NCBI RefSeq assembly: GCF_900185015.1
Contig: NZ_FXYD01000003.1
Span: forward strand, 186,001-250,000
DNA from: Octadecabacter ascidiaceicola
GTDB lineage: Bacteria > Pseudomonadota > Alphaproteobacteria > Rhodobacterales > Rhodobacteraceae
Direction: 5' to 3'
Length of the DNA: 64,000 nucleotides
The position numbers were made by a program, and so were the translations under genes. This document shows, one piece after another, positions 52,852 through 63,027 of this stretch (its first letter is position 1; the number at the start of each line of letters is the position of its first letter). The notes beneath the pieces are model-generated. The model had not been told where the DNA came from. It did no database searches and worked only from the letters and a program-made list of their open reading frames with translations.

Positions 52852-54270
52852 TTATGGCAGCCAGCGCTGTACAAAGCCAACGATCGTCTTGACCTTGCTG
52901 CTTTCAAATAGCTTCGGGCTAAAATAGGCACCCGCAGCGCGTTTGTTAATCTCAGATACGGTTGGATAGGGTAAAACAGTTGCAGCGATCTGCGACATTT
53001 TCATTTTATTCGCGATTGCCATCGCCCACATGCTGATCAATTCGCCCGCCATTGCGCCCGCGATTGAGGCACCGACGGGTTTGCCTTTAACGATCATCAC
53101 CTTGATAAGGCCCGTTGTTTTGCCTTCTGCGATGGCGCGGTCGTTCTCGTGGTAAGGGAAGCGCACGACTTCCAGACGCGCCCCAAACTTTTCTTTCGCC
53201 TGCGCCTCCGTCAGGCCAACCTGCGCGAGTTCTGGATCAGTATAAGTCGCCCAAGGAATGTGATCCGTGCGCTGTTTTGACGGCAGCCCGAACAGCATGG
53301 ACTTGATCACAACGCCCGCGTGATAGCCCGCAACATGGGTGAACTGCAGCCCACCAGCCGCATCACCAACGGCATAGACCTTTTTGTTGGTGACAGAACG
53401 CAGGTTGTCACCCACCTCAACACCACCACGGCCCCATTTAACGTTCGCCTTATCGAGGTCGAGCTTTTCGACATTCACCTTGCGACCAACAGCCATCAGC
53501 AAATGCGAGCCTGTGAAATCACCCTTGGGTGTATGGACAGTCACGTTACCTTCAGATCCGCTTATCTTAGTAGCCTGTGCTTCCTCAATAATCTCAACGC
53601 CTTCAGCGCGAAGTTTATCGAGCACGACAGCCGCCATCTCAGGGTCATCCTTACCCATCGCTTTTGCGCCTTCAATGACGGTCACTTTTGACCCAAGACG
53701 CACATGCGCCTGCGCCATTTCCATACCGATTGGCCCGCCGCCAACGACGATCAGATGCTCGGGGCGTTCGCGCAATTCAAAGATGTTTTCGTTTGTGTAA
53801 ACATCTACATCTTCCAAGCCCGGGATTGGCGGCACAAAAGGGCCGGAACCCGTGGCGACAATAAAACGGCGTGCCTCAATGATGGTATCGCCAGCCTGCA
53901 CTTCGGTCGGGCTGATGAATGCGCCAAACTCAAGAATGACGTTCACGCCGAAACCCTCAAACCGCTCTTGGCTATCGACGGGCTCAATCGTCTCAATCAC
54001 TTTGCGCACATGGTCTTTGGCGGCCGCGTAATCGACTTTGGGTTTCACGGCCGTGACACCAAGGTCGCCGGTATTGGCCATCGCATAGGCCTGCTTGCCC
54101 GCCGCAATGAGCGCCTTGGACGGAACGCAGCCGTAATTCAGACAATCCCCTCCCATTTTGTGACCCTCAAGCAGAACCACTGAGGCCCCCATTTGCGACG
54201 CACCAGCGGCGATAGACAACCCGCCAGAACCGGCCCCGATAATACAAACGTCAGTCTTGATACGGTTCAT
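52852..54270 (-). CDS. MerA-like pyridine nucleotide-disulfide oxidoreductase
   Basis: This 472-residue flavoprotein has the FAD loop GAGSGGLSIA, the redox pair CLNYGC and the NAD(P) loop in VVGGGPIGMEMAQ. The C-terminal active-site segment reads YPTVSE where lipoamide dehydrogenases have HPTxSE; Tyr in this position is seen in MerA-type enzymes. It is therefore not a normal lipoamide dehydrogenase. It is two bases downstream of the TVP38 gene; tandem TVP38-MerA pairs are frequent, but their function is unsettled. The ATG at 54270 has a GGG-containing box; an earlier in-frame start would overlap the TVP38 gene. Confidence 0.82.
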   Translation of the reverse strand: MNRIKTDVCIIGAGSGGLSIAAGASQMGASVVLLEGHKMGGDCLNYGCVPSKALIAAGKQAYAMANTGDLGVTAVKPKVDYAAAKDHVRKVIETIEPVDSQERFEGFGVNVILEFGAFISPTEVQAGDTIIEARRFIVATGSGPFVPPIPGLEDVDVYTNENIFELRERPEHLIVVGGGPIGMEMAQAHVRLGSKVTVIEGAKAMGKDDPEMAAVVLDKLRAEGVEIIEEAQATKISGSEGNVTVHTPKGDFTGSHLLMAVGRKVNVEKLDLDKANVKWGRGGVEVGDNLRSVTNKKVYAVGDAAGGLQFTHVAGYHAGVVIKSMLFGLPSKQRTDHIPWATYTDPELAQVGLTEAQAKEKFGARLEVVRFPYHENDRAIAEGKTTGLIKVMIVKGKPVGASIAGAMAGELISMWAMAIANKMKMSQIAATVLPYPTVSEINKRAAGAYFSPKLFESSKVKTIVGFVQRWLP

Positions 54271-54272
54271 GA

Positions 54273-55007
54273 TTACAGACCCTTTTTGCCGCGCACGGCC
54301 TTGATGAGAATTGGAAGAACAGCCAGCACACACAGCCCGATGATCGGCAGCAGGATGTGTGGCTCAAAAATAATGCCGAGGTTCGGCGTCTCGCCCTTGG
54401 CAAAAACCTCACCCAGCCCAGCGCCAACCGATGTATAGACAATCGATCCCGGAATAATGCCAAAGAACGTCGAAATCACAAATCGACGCAATGGAACCTC
54501 AAGGAAAGACGGAATCAGGTTGGCAAGGAAGAACGGAACAGCAGGCACAAGGCGGATCAGGAACAACATAGACCATTGGTTTTCATCGATACCGTCTTTG
54601 ATCTTTTTGACGATTCCGTCCGACCCTTCGAGTTTCGCACCCAACTGCTTACCGAATCCCCAACGCGCTGCCAAAAAGATCGCGGTCGCGCCGATTGTTG
54701 CCCCTGTAACGTTGAAAATAAAACCGGGGAACGTCGAGAACAGGAAACCACCAGAAAGCGTCAAGATTAGTGCACCGGGAAGGCTGAATGCGACGGCCAC
54801 AGTATAGATCGCGATGAAGACAAGTACGGTTAGAACGTAATTGGCGTCTCGAAACGCGATCAATGCCTCCCGATTCTCTGCCAGCGCGTCAAACGTCAGG
54901 TAGTCCCGCAGGAAATAGGCGCCAAGTATGGCAACAACGCCGATCACAATGATCGGCAGGCGCTTTAACAACGCATTAGGTTGGGATGCTTCAGTCATAT
55001 CGGTCAC
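54273..55007 (-). CDS. TVP38/TMEM64 family membrane protein
   Basis: This 244-residue integral membrane protein has about six hydrophobic segments and the SNARE-associated/VTT motif (RLVPAVPFFLANLIPSFLEVP, then FFGIIPGSIVY). VTT proteins can move lipids between membrane leaflets. The GTG at 55007 has AAGGA eight bases upstream; the ATG at 54998 is the alternative. It is co-transcribed with the MerA-like gene that follows. Confidence 0.85.
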   Translation of the reverse strand: MTDMTEASQPNALLKRLPIIVIGVVAILGAYFLRDYLTFDALAENREALIAFRDANYVLTVLVFIAIYTVAVAFSLPGALILTLSGGFLFSTFPGFIFNVTGATIGATAIFLAARWGFGKQLGAKLEGSDGIVKKIKDGIDENQWSMLFLIRLVPAVPFFLANLIPSFLEVPLRRFVISTFFGIIPGSIVYTSVGAGLGEVFAKGETPNLGIIFEPHILLPIIGLCVLAVLPILIKAVRGKKGL

Positions 55008-55214
55008 GTCTCTGATCCTTAGGAATGTCTTGTTGAACACTAGATGGACGAGCGAGGCTAATCTGGGTAGGTCTGTGCGGGTTGCATCACGGCCCATTGA
55101 TGGCAAAAGCCATTTTCGTGTGGTTTTGTTGCAAAAGTCGTGAAGACTGTAACATTTGGATTGCAGGAATCTGGATTTGTTGCAGAAATTCCGCCCCACG
55201 CACGCCAGATCACG

Positions 55215-55243
55215 TTGACACACGCCCAGACCCCTCCTATTAG
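55215..55243 (+). promoter_or_regulatory. Sigma70-type promoter of rpmH-rnpA-yidD
   Basis: TTGACA (55215-55220) and TATTAG (55238-55243) are separated by 17 bases. The start of transcription would fall near 55250, about 60 bases before rpmH. Confidence 0.65.
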
Positions 55244-55309
55244 CTGAGCTTCGAGATTAAACGGGGTTCGAATCCATTCACGGATTTGCCCATAGACCGG
55301 AGAGACGCA

Positions 55310-55444
55310 ATGAAGCGTACATTTCAGCCTTCCAACCGCGTTCGCAAGAACCGCCACGGTTTCCGCGCACGTATGGCCACCAAAGCTGGCCGTAAGATCC
55401 TGAACGCACGTCGTGCGAAGGGTCGCGCAGAACTCAGCGCATAA
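55310..55444 (+). CDS. rpmH: 50S ribosomal protein L34
   Basis: This is the 44-residue L34 protein ([20 protein letters not shown] ... KGRAELSA), too basic and conserved to be mistaken. An AGAGA-type ribosome site precedes the ATG. It is a component of the large ribosomal subunit and is followed by rnpA, as in nearly all bacteria. Confidence 0.97.
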   Translation: MKRTFQPSNRVRKNRHGFRARMATKAGRKILNARRAKGRAELSA

Positions 55445-55459
55445 TCGCGTACGAAGTCT

Positions 55460-55849
55460 ATGACTTCGGGTGATGAAAAGTTTGAAACCGCCACAGCACA
55501 GCCTGCGGCGGTTTTTGCTCGTTTGACTGTCATGAAAAAGCGGTCCGACTTTGTTGCTGCGTCCAAGGCGCGTTATCAAACATCGCCAAGTCTGACCGTT
55601 CAGATGCGCAACCGTGGTGACGATGACCCCACGGTACGTGTCGGTTTCACCTGTTCCAAGAAAGTCGGCAACGCCGTCGCCCGCAACCGTGCCAAACGCC
55701 GCCTGCGTGAAATTGCACGGCTCGACCTGCCCGCCTTGGCCAAAGCTGGCCATGACTACGTTCTGATCGGCAAAAAAGAAGCCACCGCAACGCGCGACTT
55801 TGAAGCCCTGCGTGCGGACTTCGCCAAAGCGCTCGGGAAATTGTCATGA
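55460..55849 (+). CDS. rnpA: Ribonuclease P protein component
   Basis: This 129-residue protein is the RNase P protein subunit, with the conserved RNR motif in [13 protein letters not shown] and [11 protein letters not shown] before it. It binds the RNase P RNA and helps process tRNA 5' ends. Its start may be 55460 or the internal ATG at 55532; the longer form is used because it gives a usual N-terminal extension for this group. The stop overlaps yidD in ATGA. Confidence 0.93.
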   Translation: MTSGDEKFETATAQPAAVFARLTVMKKRSDFVAASKARYQTSPSLTVQMRNRGDDDPTVRVGFTCSKKVGNAVARNRAKRRLREIARLDLPALAKAGHDYVLIGKKEATATRDFEALRADFAKALGKLS

Positions 55850-56067
55850 CCCCCCTCGCCTTCGTGCTGTCCCTACCGATCCGGTTCTACCGCCTCGTAT
55901 TTTCGCCATGGGTCGGCCACGGCTGCCGATACCACCCAACCTGCAGCGCCTACATCATGGAAGCCCTGTGCAAACACGGCGGCATCAAAGGAACCATCCT
56001 ATCCGTCCGCCGCGTCGCACGCTGCCACCCTTGGGGCGGCTCAGGCGTCGACAACGTTCCGGATTAG
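55846..56067 (+). CDS. yidD: Membrane protein insertion efficiency factor
   Basis: This 73-residue protein has the YidD signature ([25 protein letters not shown] and [10 protein letters not shown]). It assists YidC-dependent membrane protein insertion. It overlaps rnpA by four bases. In this genome ttcA and an unrelated minus-strand gene lie between yidD and yidC. Confidence 0.93.
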   Translation: MTPLAFVLSLPIRFYRLVFSPWVGHGCRYHPTCSAYIMEALCKHGGIKGTILSVRRVARCHPWGGSGVDNVPD

Positions 56068-56191
56068 TTGGACGTCCACAATGCCGACGAAACTGTCGTT
56101 GGTCAAATTTGATCCAAACTCTGCCTTCGGATTGGTACATTCCCAATAAGGTCGTTTTTAAACGCCAAGTTCTAATGCAACGGACGTAAAG

Positions 56192-56611
56192 TTAAGCTTG
56201 TAATAACTTTTTAAAATCGGCAGCAGATTCCGGCGGGTAACATTCGATCCCGACCAAAAAATTGGAGTCGAAGTTTTGCCGGAAAAGTTGCTGCGCTTCA
56301 TCTACGTCGTGTTCTTCCGCAGAGGCACCACCAAAAATACTCCCGTCTTTTGCAAAGGAGACAAATAGGTGGCGCGCTAGCCCCTTTGCCCTCAAATTCC
56401 GAAGATAAATGGCACCAAACGCTGTGGGAAAACTAGTCAAAAATACAATTGCATCCAGATATGTATCAAATAGTTCCGGCTCTGGGCTTTTGTCAAAGTA
56501 GCAGGCGAAGTCGTCAGCGGAGGGAACAAACTCTCCTGAAAACAAACTCAGAAAACGATCAACCTCTTCGCCAGAGCGTTGGGGAAGTTGCGCCACTAGA
56601 TCAATTAGCAT
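56192..56611 (-). CDS. Hypothetical 139-residue protein
   Basis: This cytoplasmic acidic protein has no signal peptide or known motif (segments IYLRNLRAKGLARHLFVSFAKDGSIFGGASAEE and DFKKLLQA). I do not recognise the family; its size and composition resemble small SMI1/immunity-type proteins, but this is not evidence. It lies on the opposite strand between yidD and ttcA, a position where other Rhodobacteraceae normally have nothing, so it may be an insertion. Confidence 0.6.
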   Translation of the reverse strand: MLIDLVAQLPQRSGEEVDRFLSLFSGEFVPSADDFACYFDKSPEPELFDTYLDAIVFLTSFPTAFGAIYLRNLRAKGLARHLFVSFAKDGSIFGGASAEEHDVDEAQQLFRQNFDSNFLVGIECYPPESAADFKKLLQA

Positions 56612-56792
56612 TTGGGCTCCTCACCAGATTACTACCTCCATTTTAGACCCAACAAAGGCCTCAAAGGCAGGTTTCTCTTTTTGGCATAAGAAACCGCTCT
56701 TATACAAATCCGCCTTCCTGATCTTCCATAAACGTCATCGCGATCTATGATGTCTTTCGGTGAACCGACGTCATACAAATGTACATACGGGA

Positions 56793-56821
56793 TGTGTACA
56801 GGTTGTGTACGCATTGTGTAC
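56793..56821 (+). promoter_or_regulatory. Three TGTGTAC repeats on an exact 11-bp pitch upstream of ttcA
   Basis: TGTGTAC occurs at 56793, 56804 and 56815, exactly 11 bp apart, about one helical turn. A related ATGTACAT lies just upstream (56779-56786). The array ends 50 bases before ttcA. It looks like a binding array for a protein that contacts one DNA face. Confidence 0.5.
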
Positions 56822-56871
56822 GTGGATTTCGCCCACTTGTGGGCCGAACCTTGCGCCTGTAATTCATCCCC

Positions 56872-57729
56872 ATGCTTGATGAACCAGATGACATTCACCC
56901 GCTGTTTTACGGCGCACCAAAAACCACTGAGTTCAAGAAACTCCGCAAGCGGCTTGTGCAAAACACACGCGAGGCGATTGAGGCCTACGGCATGGTCGAT
57001 GCGAATGGTGAGCGTGCGAAATGGCTTGTTTGCATGTCGGGCGGCAAGGACAGCTATACGCTGCTCGCGGTCCTGCACGAATTGCAGTGGCGCGGCCTTT
57101 TGCCCGTTGATTTATTGGCCTGTAACCTTGATCAGGGTCAGCCCAATTTCCCTGCGACGGTGCTGCCAAAGTTTCTGAGTGATATGCAAGTTCCGCACCG
57201 GATTGAATATCAAGACACCTATTCGATTGTCGTCGATAAAGTGCCTGCTGGTCGCACGATGTGTGCTTTGTGTTCTCGTCTACGGCGCGGGAACCTTTAT
57301 CGGATTGCCCGTGAAGAAGGCTGTAGCGCGGTTGTGTTGGGGCACCACCGCGATGATATCCTTGAGACCTTCATGATGAACATGTTTCACGGATCCCGCC
57401 TCGCGACGATGCCACCAAAACTGCTGAACGAAGAGGGCGACTTGTTCGTCTATCGTCCTCTCGCCCATGTCGCCGAAGCCGATTGCGAGAAATTCGCCAG
57501 TGCGATGGGTTACCCGATTATTCCATGTGACCTTTGCGGGTCGCAAGACGGGCTGCAGCGCCAACAGATCAAAGCCATGTTGGATCAGTGGGAAGCCAAC
57601 ACGCCGGGGCGTCGCCAACAGATGTTCGGGGCGCTTACAAACACCCGCCCGTCGCACCTATTGGATCCGTCAATTTTCGACTTTAAGGGATTGCAGCGCC
57701 GAATAGGCCCGAACGAGAACAACGTCTAA
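56872..57729 (+). CDS. ttcA: tRNA 2-thiocytidine(32) synthetase TtcA
   Basis: This 285-residue protein has the PP-loop SGGKDS (near 56) and the cysteine pair CALC together with the later CDLC, the arrangement of TtcA, which binds a [4Fe-4S] cluster and thiolates C32 of certain tRNAs. It lies upstream of yidC on the same strand, as is common in Rhodobacteraceae. Confidence 0.92.
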   Translation: MLDEPDDIHPLFYGAPKTTEFKKLRKRLVQNTREAIEAYGMVDANGERAKWLVCMSGGKDSYTLLAVLHELQWRGLLPVDLLACNLDQGQPNFPATVLPKFLSDMQVPHRIEYQDTYSIVVDKVPAGRTMCALCSRLRRGNLYRIAREEGCSAVVLGHHRDDILETFMMNMFHGSRLATMPPKLLNEEGDLFVYRPLAHVAEADCEKFASAMGYPIIPCDLCGSQDGLQRQQIKAMLDQWEANTPGRRQQMFGALTNTRPSHLLDPSIFDFKGLQRRIGPNENNV

Positions 57730-57850
57730 GCCCCCTACCCCGTGACAAAGCAGCCGATAGTCCACGAAAACAAGGCGAAAGCGCTTGACCTTTGGTGCTC
57801 TGACCTGTTGAACCTGCCTGATATTTCAACAGCAGTTTCAGGCGGCTTCC

Positions 57851-59632
57851 ATGGACGACCAGAACAAGAACCTCATCCTCGCAACAGCCCTCAGCTTCCT
57901 CGTGATTCTGGTATGGTTTGTCTTATTTCCGCCACCAGAACCGACCGAGCCTGCACCGAACGCGGAAGTTGCTGCGACAGAAACCGGCACGCTTGGCGTT
58001 GACGCCGAGGTACCTGTTCAAGTCGGTGAAGCCACTGTTGTTGCGCCACTTGCTCCTGAAGAAGCGATCGCAAACGCGCCTCGCGTAGCGATCGATAGCG
58101 AAAGCTTGATCGGCTCTTTGACTTTGACAGGTGGTCGTCTTGATGACCTATCCCTTAAGGCGTACCGCGATACGCTTGAAGAAGGATCAGACCTTGTTCG
58201 CCTTCTCGCACCGATTGGCACCGATCATCCTTATTATGCATCCCATGGCTGGGTCGCAGCCGTTGGCGCGACTGCGGATCAGGTTCCGACAGCATCTACT
58301 GAATGGCAGATCGAAAGCGGTGAAACGCTTTCCGAAGGTAACGAGGTAACCCTCGTTTGGGACAACGGCGCCGGCTTGATCTTCCGCAAGACATTCTCAG
58401 TAGACGAGCACTTCTTGTTTACGGTTACACAGTCCGTCGAAAACACAACGGGTTCTGAAATCGCACTGCGCCCTTACGGGCTGGTCGCGCGCCACGGTGA
58501 GCCTGAGCAAATCGGCTTCTTCATTCAGCACGAGGGTGTCGTGCGGATGTCTGACGGGTCGATGGAAGAAATCAACTACGATGATATGCCCGACCTCACG
58601 ACAGATGAGGGCCGTATCGAGGTTGAGGAAAACGGTTGGATCGGCTTTTCAGACCAGTACTGGATGACAGCGCTGATCCCAACTCCAGGTCGGGATTTCC
58701 GCTCAACAGCCAAGCACGCAAATGACATCTACCAGATCGAAACCGTTTACCCGATGGTTACCGTTGCCGCAGGCGCTTCTGCTAGCGCTGAGACCCAGTT
58801 CTTTGCCGGTGCGCAGGAATGGGAAGTCATTCGCGGGTACCAGAATGACCTTGGCATTGATCGCTTCCTCGACAGTATCGATTGGGGTTGGTTCTTCTTC
58901 CTGACGAAACCTATTTTTGCTGTTCTACATTGGCTCAACGGGCTGATCGGCAACATGGGTTGGTCCATCATTGGCCTGACTCTGATCATCAAGGCGCTGC
59001 TACTTCCACTTGCGTACAAATCATACGTTTCAATGGCGAAGATGCGTGAGTTGCAGCCTGAAATGGCAAAGCTGAAAGAAGCAGCAGGCGATGACCGTGA
59101 GAAACTCCAGAAGGGCATGATGGCGCTCTATAAGGAGAACAAGGTGAACCCTGCATCCGGTTGTTTGCCTATCTTGATGCAAATTCCGATCTTCTTCTCG
59201 CTCTACAAGGTTATCTTTGTCACCATCGAACTGCGCCACGCGCCTTGGATCGGCTGGGTCAACGACCTAAGTGCGCCTGACTCCTCATCCTTGTTCAACT
59301 TGTTTGGGATACTCCCGTGGGATGCACCTGCGCCAGAATCCATCTTGTCGCTGATCTTTATCGGAATCATGCCGATCGTGCTGGGTATCTCCATGTGGCT
59401 CCAGCAAAAGCTGAACCCAGCCCCCACAGAACCGACGCAAAAGATGATCCTTGCGTGGATGCCTTGGGTTTTCATGTTCATGCTCGGCAGCTTTGCCAGT
59501 GGCCTTGTTCTGTACTGGATCGCGAACAACACGATCACCTTTATCCAGCAGTACGCCATTATGCGCAGTCAGGGCTTTAAGCCTGATGTCTTTGGCAACA
59601 TTTTGGGTCGCAACAAAACGGACACTGAGTAA
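57851..59632 (+). CDS. yidC: Membrane protein insertase YidC
   Basis: This 593-residue protein has an N-terminal anchor (NLILATALSFLVILVWFVLF), a large periplasmic domain (about 60-345) and a C-terminal Oxa1-like core with five helices, including NMGWSIIGLTLIIKALLLPLAYKSY and GCLPILMQIPIFFSLYKV. It inserts and folds inner membrane proteins alone or with SecYEG. It overlaps the MOSC gene start by one base. Confidence 0.95.
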   Translation: MDDQNKNLILATALSFLVILVWFVLFPPPEPTEPAPNAEVAATETGTLGVDAEVPVQVGEATVVAPLAPEEAIANAPRVAIDSESLIGSLTLTGGRLDDLSLKAYRDTLEEGSDLVRLLAPIGTDHPYYASHGWVAAVGATADQVPTASTEWQIESGETLSEGNEVTLVWDNGAGLIFRKTFSVDEHFLFTVTQSVENTTGSEIALRPYGLVARHGEPEQIGFFIQHEGVVRMSDGSMEEINYDDMPDLTTDEGRIEVEENGWIGFSDQYWMTALIPTPGRDFRSTAKHANDIYQIETVYPMVTVAAGASASAETQFFAGAQEWEVIRGYQNDLGIDRFLDSIDWGWFFFLTKPIFAVLHWLNGLIGNMGWSIIGLTLIIKALLLPLAYKSYVSMAKMRELQPEMAKLKEAAGDDREKLQKGMMALYKENKVNPASGCLPILMQIPIFFSLYKVIFVTIELRHAPWIGWVNDLSAPDSSSLFNLFGILPWDAPAPESILSLIFIGIMPIVLGISMWLQQKLNPAPTEPTQKMILAWMPWVFMFMLGSFASGLVLYWIANNTITFIQQYAIMRSQGFKPDVFGNILGRNKTDTE

Positions 59633-60375
59633 TGGGAACGGTCGCTGAACTTTGGCGGCACCCGATAAAAAGTCACGGCCGCGAAACGCTCGCGGCTGTG
59701 GACCTGCAAACGGGCAAGTGCCTGCCTTGGGACCGTCACTGGGCGGTAACCCATGATCTGACCAAATTCGATGGGTCCGGTTGGGTAATGTGCCGAAACT
59801 TCATGATTGGTAGCCGGACGCCAAACCTTGCGGGTATTTGGGCGGAACTAGACGAGGCAACGGGCCAAATCACACTGCGCCATCAAGATCTCGGTGCGAT
59901 TACATTCAATCCAAATGAAGACGCCCCAGCGTTTCTGGACTGGGTCGCGCCACTCTGCCCGACTGGCCGTGCGGTGCCCACAGGAATCGTATCCGTTGAG
60001 GGGCGCGGAATGACTGACTCGGATTATCCGTCTGTGTCCATCATGACCCGCTCTAGCCATGCCGCCGTAGAAGACGCGATCGGGCAACCGCTCGAACATG
60101 AGCGTTGGCGTGGCAACATCTGGCTCAATGGCACCCAGCCTTTCGAGGAGTTCGATTGGATCGGCAAGACGATCCGCATCGGCACTGCCGAGCTCGAAAT
60201 CCGCGAGCCAATCGAGCGCTGCATGCACACGGCATCCAACCCTGTGACAGGTGAACGCGACGCGGATACACTTGGCACATTGAACTCAAAATTCGGCCAC
60301 CAAAACTTCGGCGTCTACGCCGTCGTTACCAAAGATGGCCATGTCGCACTCAGCGACCAAGCAGAGGTGCTATAA
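59632..60375 (+). CDS. MOSC domain protein
   Basis: This 247-residue protein has the N-terminal MOSC_N part (VAELWRHPIKSHGRETL) and the MOSC domain (about 110-245) with ERCMHTASNPVTGERD, including the conserved Cys. MOSC proteins use a cysteine to handle sulfur bound to the molybdenum cofactor or reduce N-hydroxylated compounds (YiiM/YcbX-like). It overlaps yidC by one base and engB by one base. Given the two molybdenum hydroxylases in the window, a link to cofactor sulfur is possible but not required. Confidence 0.85.
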   Translation: MGTVAELWRHPIKSHGRETLAAVDLQTGKCLPWDRHWAVTHDLTKFDGSGWVMCRNFMIGSRTPNLAGIWAELDEATGQITLRHQDLGAITFNPNEDAPAFLDWVAPLCPTGRAVPTGIVSVEGRGMTDSDYPSVSIMTRSSHAAVEDAIGQPLEHERWRGNIWLNGTQPFEEFDWIGKTIRIGTAELEIREPIERCMHTASNPVTGERDADTLGTLNSKFGHQNFGVYAVVTKDGHVALSDQAEVL

Positions 60376-61025
60376 TGCAGCTTCCATTCCCAGCCGCCGA
60401 AGAACCGGATGATGAAACACGCGAAACGGGCCGCAAGATGTTTGCGGGCGAAACCGACTTCGTTAAAGGCGTTGTCGCGATGGATGGCCTGCCCGAAGCA
60501 GACCGTCCAGAAGTCTGCTTTGCTGGCCGTTCCAACGTGGGCAAATCCAGCCTGATCAACGCATTGACGGGCCGCAAAGGGTTGGCACGTGCATCAAACA
60601 CGCCGGGCCGCACGCAAGAGATCAACTATTTCACCGTTGGCGAAACCCACTACCTCGTCGACCTTCCGGGCTATGGCTATGCCAACGCGCCTGTTGCTGT
60701 CGTCGAGAAGTGGCAACGCCTGCTTAAGAACTATCTGCGTGGTCGTGTGACCTTGCGCCGTGCGTTCGTTCTGGTTGATGCACGCCACGGAATCAAGTCC
60801 GTTGATGAGGAAATCATGGCACTGCTGGCCAGCGCCGCAGTGACGTTCCAATGCGTCATGACCAAGACCGACAAGCTTAAGAAAGGCGAGTTGGACAAGG
60901 TGTTGGTTCAGGTACGTGAGAAACTGCAAAAGTTCCCCTCTGCCTACCCTGAACTCATCATCACTTCCTCTGAAAAGGGTGAAGGTATTGAAACGTTGCG
61001 CGCCATCATCGCTGGGTTAGACTGA
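60375..61025 (+). CDS. engB: Ribosome biogenesis GTPase EngB (YihA/YsxC)
   Basis: This 216-residue GTPase has G1 GRSNVGKSS, G3 DLPGYG and G4 TKTDKL, and the length of EngB. It assists assembly of the large ribosomal subunit. The start overlaps the MOSC stop (ATAATG), showing an operon. Confidence 0.93.
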   Translation: MQLPFPAAEEPDDETRETGRKMFAGETDFVKGVVAMDGLPEADRPEVCFAGRSNVGKSSLINALTGRKGLARASNTPGRTQEINYFTVGETHYLVDLPGYGYANAPVAVVEKWQRLLKNYLRGRVTLRRAFVLVDARHGIKSVDEEIMALLASAAVTFQCVMTKTDKLKKGELDKVLVQVREKLQKFPSAYPELIITSSEKGEGIETLRAIIAGLD

Positions 61026-61052
61026 CCCCAAGACGACGCCCATAGGACAGCC

Positions 61053-61919
61053 ATGAGAAAGCAAGATATGAACCGCGATTGGATCGCCACAGCCGCCACG
61101 CTCAGCGCGGCGCTGCCTTATCTGCAACGCTACAATGATGCGATTGTTGTCATCAAACTGGGTGGCCACGCGATGTCGTCGGATGAGGCGATGGAAAACT
61201 TCGCGCGTGACGTCGTGCTGATGCAGCAGGTTGGCGTGAACCCTGTGATCGTCCATGGCGGTGGCCCGATGATCAACGAGATGCTCGAGAAACTCGACAT
61301 AAAATCGGACTTCGTGAACGGCAAACGTGTAACGGACAGAGCAACTGTTGAAGTTGTTGAGATGGTTTTGTCCGGTCGTGTAAACAAGTGGATCGTGAAT
61401 GCGATCAACCGTCAGGGTGGGCGTGCAGTCGGGCTGTCCGGCAAGGACGCGAACCTGATGACCTGTGATCAGGATGCGCCGGAGTTGGGTCTGGTCGGCA
61501 CGCCAGCCGAGATCGACACCAAGGTCCTCAAGACTTTGTTTGAGGCCAACACTATTCCTGTTATCGCCCCACTTGGCGCTGGTCGCGATGGTGAAACGTT
61601 AAACGTAAACGGCGACACGGCGGCAGGTGCCTATGCATCCGCGTTGAACGCTGACCGCCTATTGTTACTGACCGATGTGTCTGGTGTGAAAGACGGTGGC
61701 GGCAATGTTCTGACCGAACTGACGCCAGAACAGATCGCCGACTTGACCGCATCTGGTGTTATCGCAGGTGGTATGATCCCCAAAACGCAGACCTGTCTTG
61801 ATGCTATTTCAGATGGCGTTCGTGCGGCGGTCATCCTAGACGGCCGCGCACCCAATGCCTGCCTGCTTGAGCTGTTCACCGAGCACGGTGCGGGGTCCAT
61901 CATTCGGGCCGCGAAGTGA
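61053..61919 (+). CDS. argB: Acetylglutamate kinase
   Basis: This 288-residue protein has [10 protein letters not shown] at the N-terminus, GGGPMIN and the later [15 protein letters not shown], all typical of ArgB, which phosphorylates N-acetylglutamate in arginine synthesis. AGGA precedes the ATG at 61053; a second ATG at 61068 is possible. The stop overlaps the GTG start of the next gene. Confidence 0.93.
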   Translation: MRKQDMNRDWIATAATLSAALPYLQRYNDAIVVIKLGGHAMSSDEAMENFARDVVLMQQVGVNPVIVHGGGPMINEMLEKLDIKSDFVNGKRVTDRATVEVVEMVLSGRVNKWIVNAINRQGGRAVGLSGKDANLMTCDQDAPELGLVGTPAEIDTKVLKTLFEANTIPVIAPLGAGRDGETLNVNGDTAAGAYASALNADRLLLLTDVSGVKDGGGNVLTELTPEQIADLTASGVIAGGMIPKTQTCLDAISDGVRAAVILDGRAPNACLLELFTEHGAGSIIRAAK

Positions 61920-62530
61920 CGCTGGACGAGGTGAACGCAGCAGCATCGGCGCTGCACCTCACCGCGCTTGGCGGTTTTCATGAAGACGGAAAAACAACGA
62001 TCCTGCTTGGCCCGCTTGAGCCCGGATTTTGGCCGTTCGTGACCGACCATCCAGATTTCAAAGGCGATGATCCGCTCGACAATTGGTCGAGCGCGGTGAT
62101 TTCCACGTTGGCGGATAACCTGAACGCACAGGCCGTGTTTCCCTTCGGTGGGCCGCCCTTTCACCCATTCATTGCGTGGGCGCTGCGCAGTGGCGAAGTT
62201 TGGACAAGCCCTGTCGGTTTGCTCGTCCACAAGGACGCGGGGCTTTTGGTGTCCTATCGCGGGGCGCTAGTGTTTGACTGTGAAATCCCACTACCTGCCC
62301 CTGCGACAAGTCCCTGCGACAGCTGCACAGACAAGCCCTGCCTTACTGCCTGCCCCGTCTCAGCCCTTAGTCCTAGCGGTTACGATGTAGTTAGCTGTAA
62401 GGCCCACATGGACGTTGATGAGACATGCCGCGTAGCCTGCCGCGTGCGCATGTCCTGCCCAGTCAGCCAATCCTACCACCGCGACCCCGCACAAACCGCA
62501 TTCCACATGGAGGCCTTCCACCCGTCATGA
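61916..62530 (+). CDS. Ferredoxin-like protein with a cysteine-rich C-terminus
   Basis: This 204-residue protein has a C-terminal 4Fe-4S-type cluster region ([18 protein letters not shown], then CKAHMD and later Cys), resembling the ferredoxin domain of QueG-like proteins, though its second cluster set is irregular. The first 110 residues contain [11 protein letters not shown] and [11 protein letters not shown] and have no recognised function. It starts with GTG overlapping argB and ends overlapping the phosphatase gene in ATGA. Probably an electron-transfer protein; its partner is unknown. Confidence 0.72.
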   Translation: MTLDEVNAAASALHLTALGGFHEDGKTTILLGPLEPGFWPFVTDHPDFKGDDPLDNWSSAVISTLADNLNAQAVFPFGGPPFHPFIAWALRSGEVWTSPVGLLVHKDAGLLVSYRGALVFDCEIPLPAPATSPCDSCTDKPCLTACPVSALSPSGYDVVSCKAHMDVDETCRVACRVRMSCPVSQSYHRDPAQTAFHMEAFHPS

Positions 62531-63027
62531 CAAAACGCTTGATCCTGATCCGCCACGCCAAGTCGAGCTGGGACGCCCCATTCGATGACCATGCACGCAC
62601 ACTTAACGACCGCGGGCGCGAAGCCGCAATCACCATTGGCGGTTGGTTGCGCGAAAAAGGCTATCTGCCGGATACGATCTACAGCAGTGATGCGGCGCGC
62701 ACGCAGGAGACAACGGAACGGCTTGTTGCCGCACTGGGCACGACGCCACCGGTCTCCTTCAAAGACAACATGTATCACGCGCCGCCAGCCACCCTGATGC
62801 GTGTGCTTCAAAAGGCTGAAGGCGACACGGTTGCGCTTGTCGCTCATAACCCCGGCATTGCATACTTCGCGGAAGAGATTGTCGCGCAAAAGCCCGATCA
62901 TCGTCGTTTCCTAGACTACCCAACTTGCGCAACACTGGTTTGTGACTTCCCAATAACGACTTGGGCCGACGCGGTCTCCCGGTCGGCCCAAGTGGTGGAT
63001 TTCGTCGTCCCGAAAGACCTAGTTTAG
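62527..63027 (+). CDS. SixA-like histidine phosphatase
   Basis: This 166-residue protein has the phosphohistidine motif LIRHAKSSW at its start and the second His in [10 protein letters not shown], the pattern of small SixA-type phosphatases acting on phosphohistidine proteins. The start at 62527 overlaps the previous stop in ATGA. It converges with bztD; the two reading frames overlap by four bases at their 3' ends. Confidence 0.85.
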   Translation: MTKRLILIRHAKSSWDAPFDDHARTLNDRGREAAITIGGWLREKGYLPDTIYSSDAARTQETTERLVAALGTTPPVSFKDNMYHAPPATLMRVLQKAEGDTVALVAHNPGIAYFAEEIVAQKPDHRRFLDYPTCATLVCDFPITTWADAVSRSAQVVDFVVPKDLV

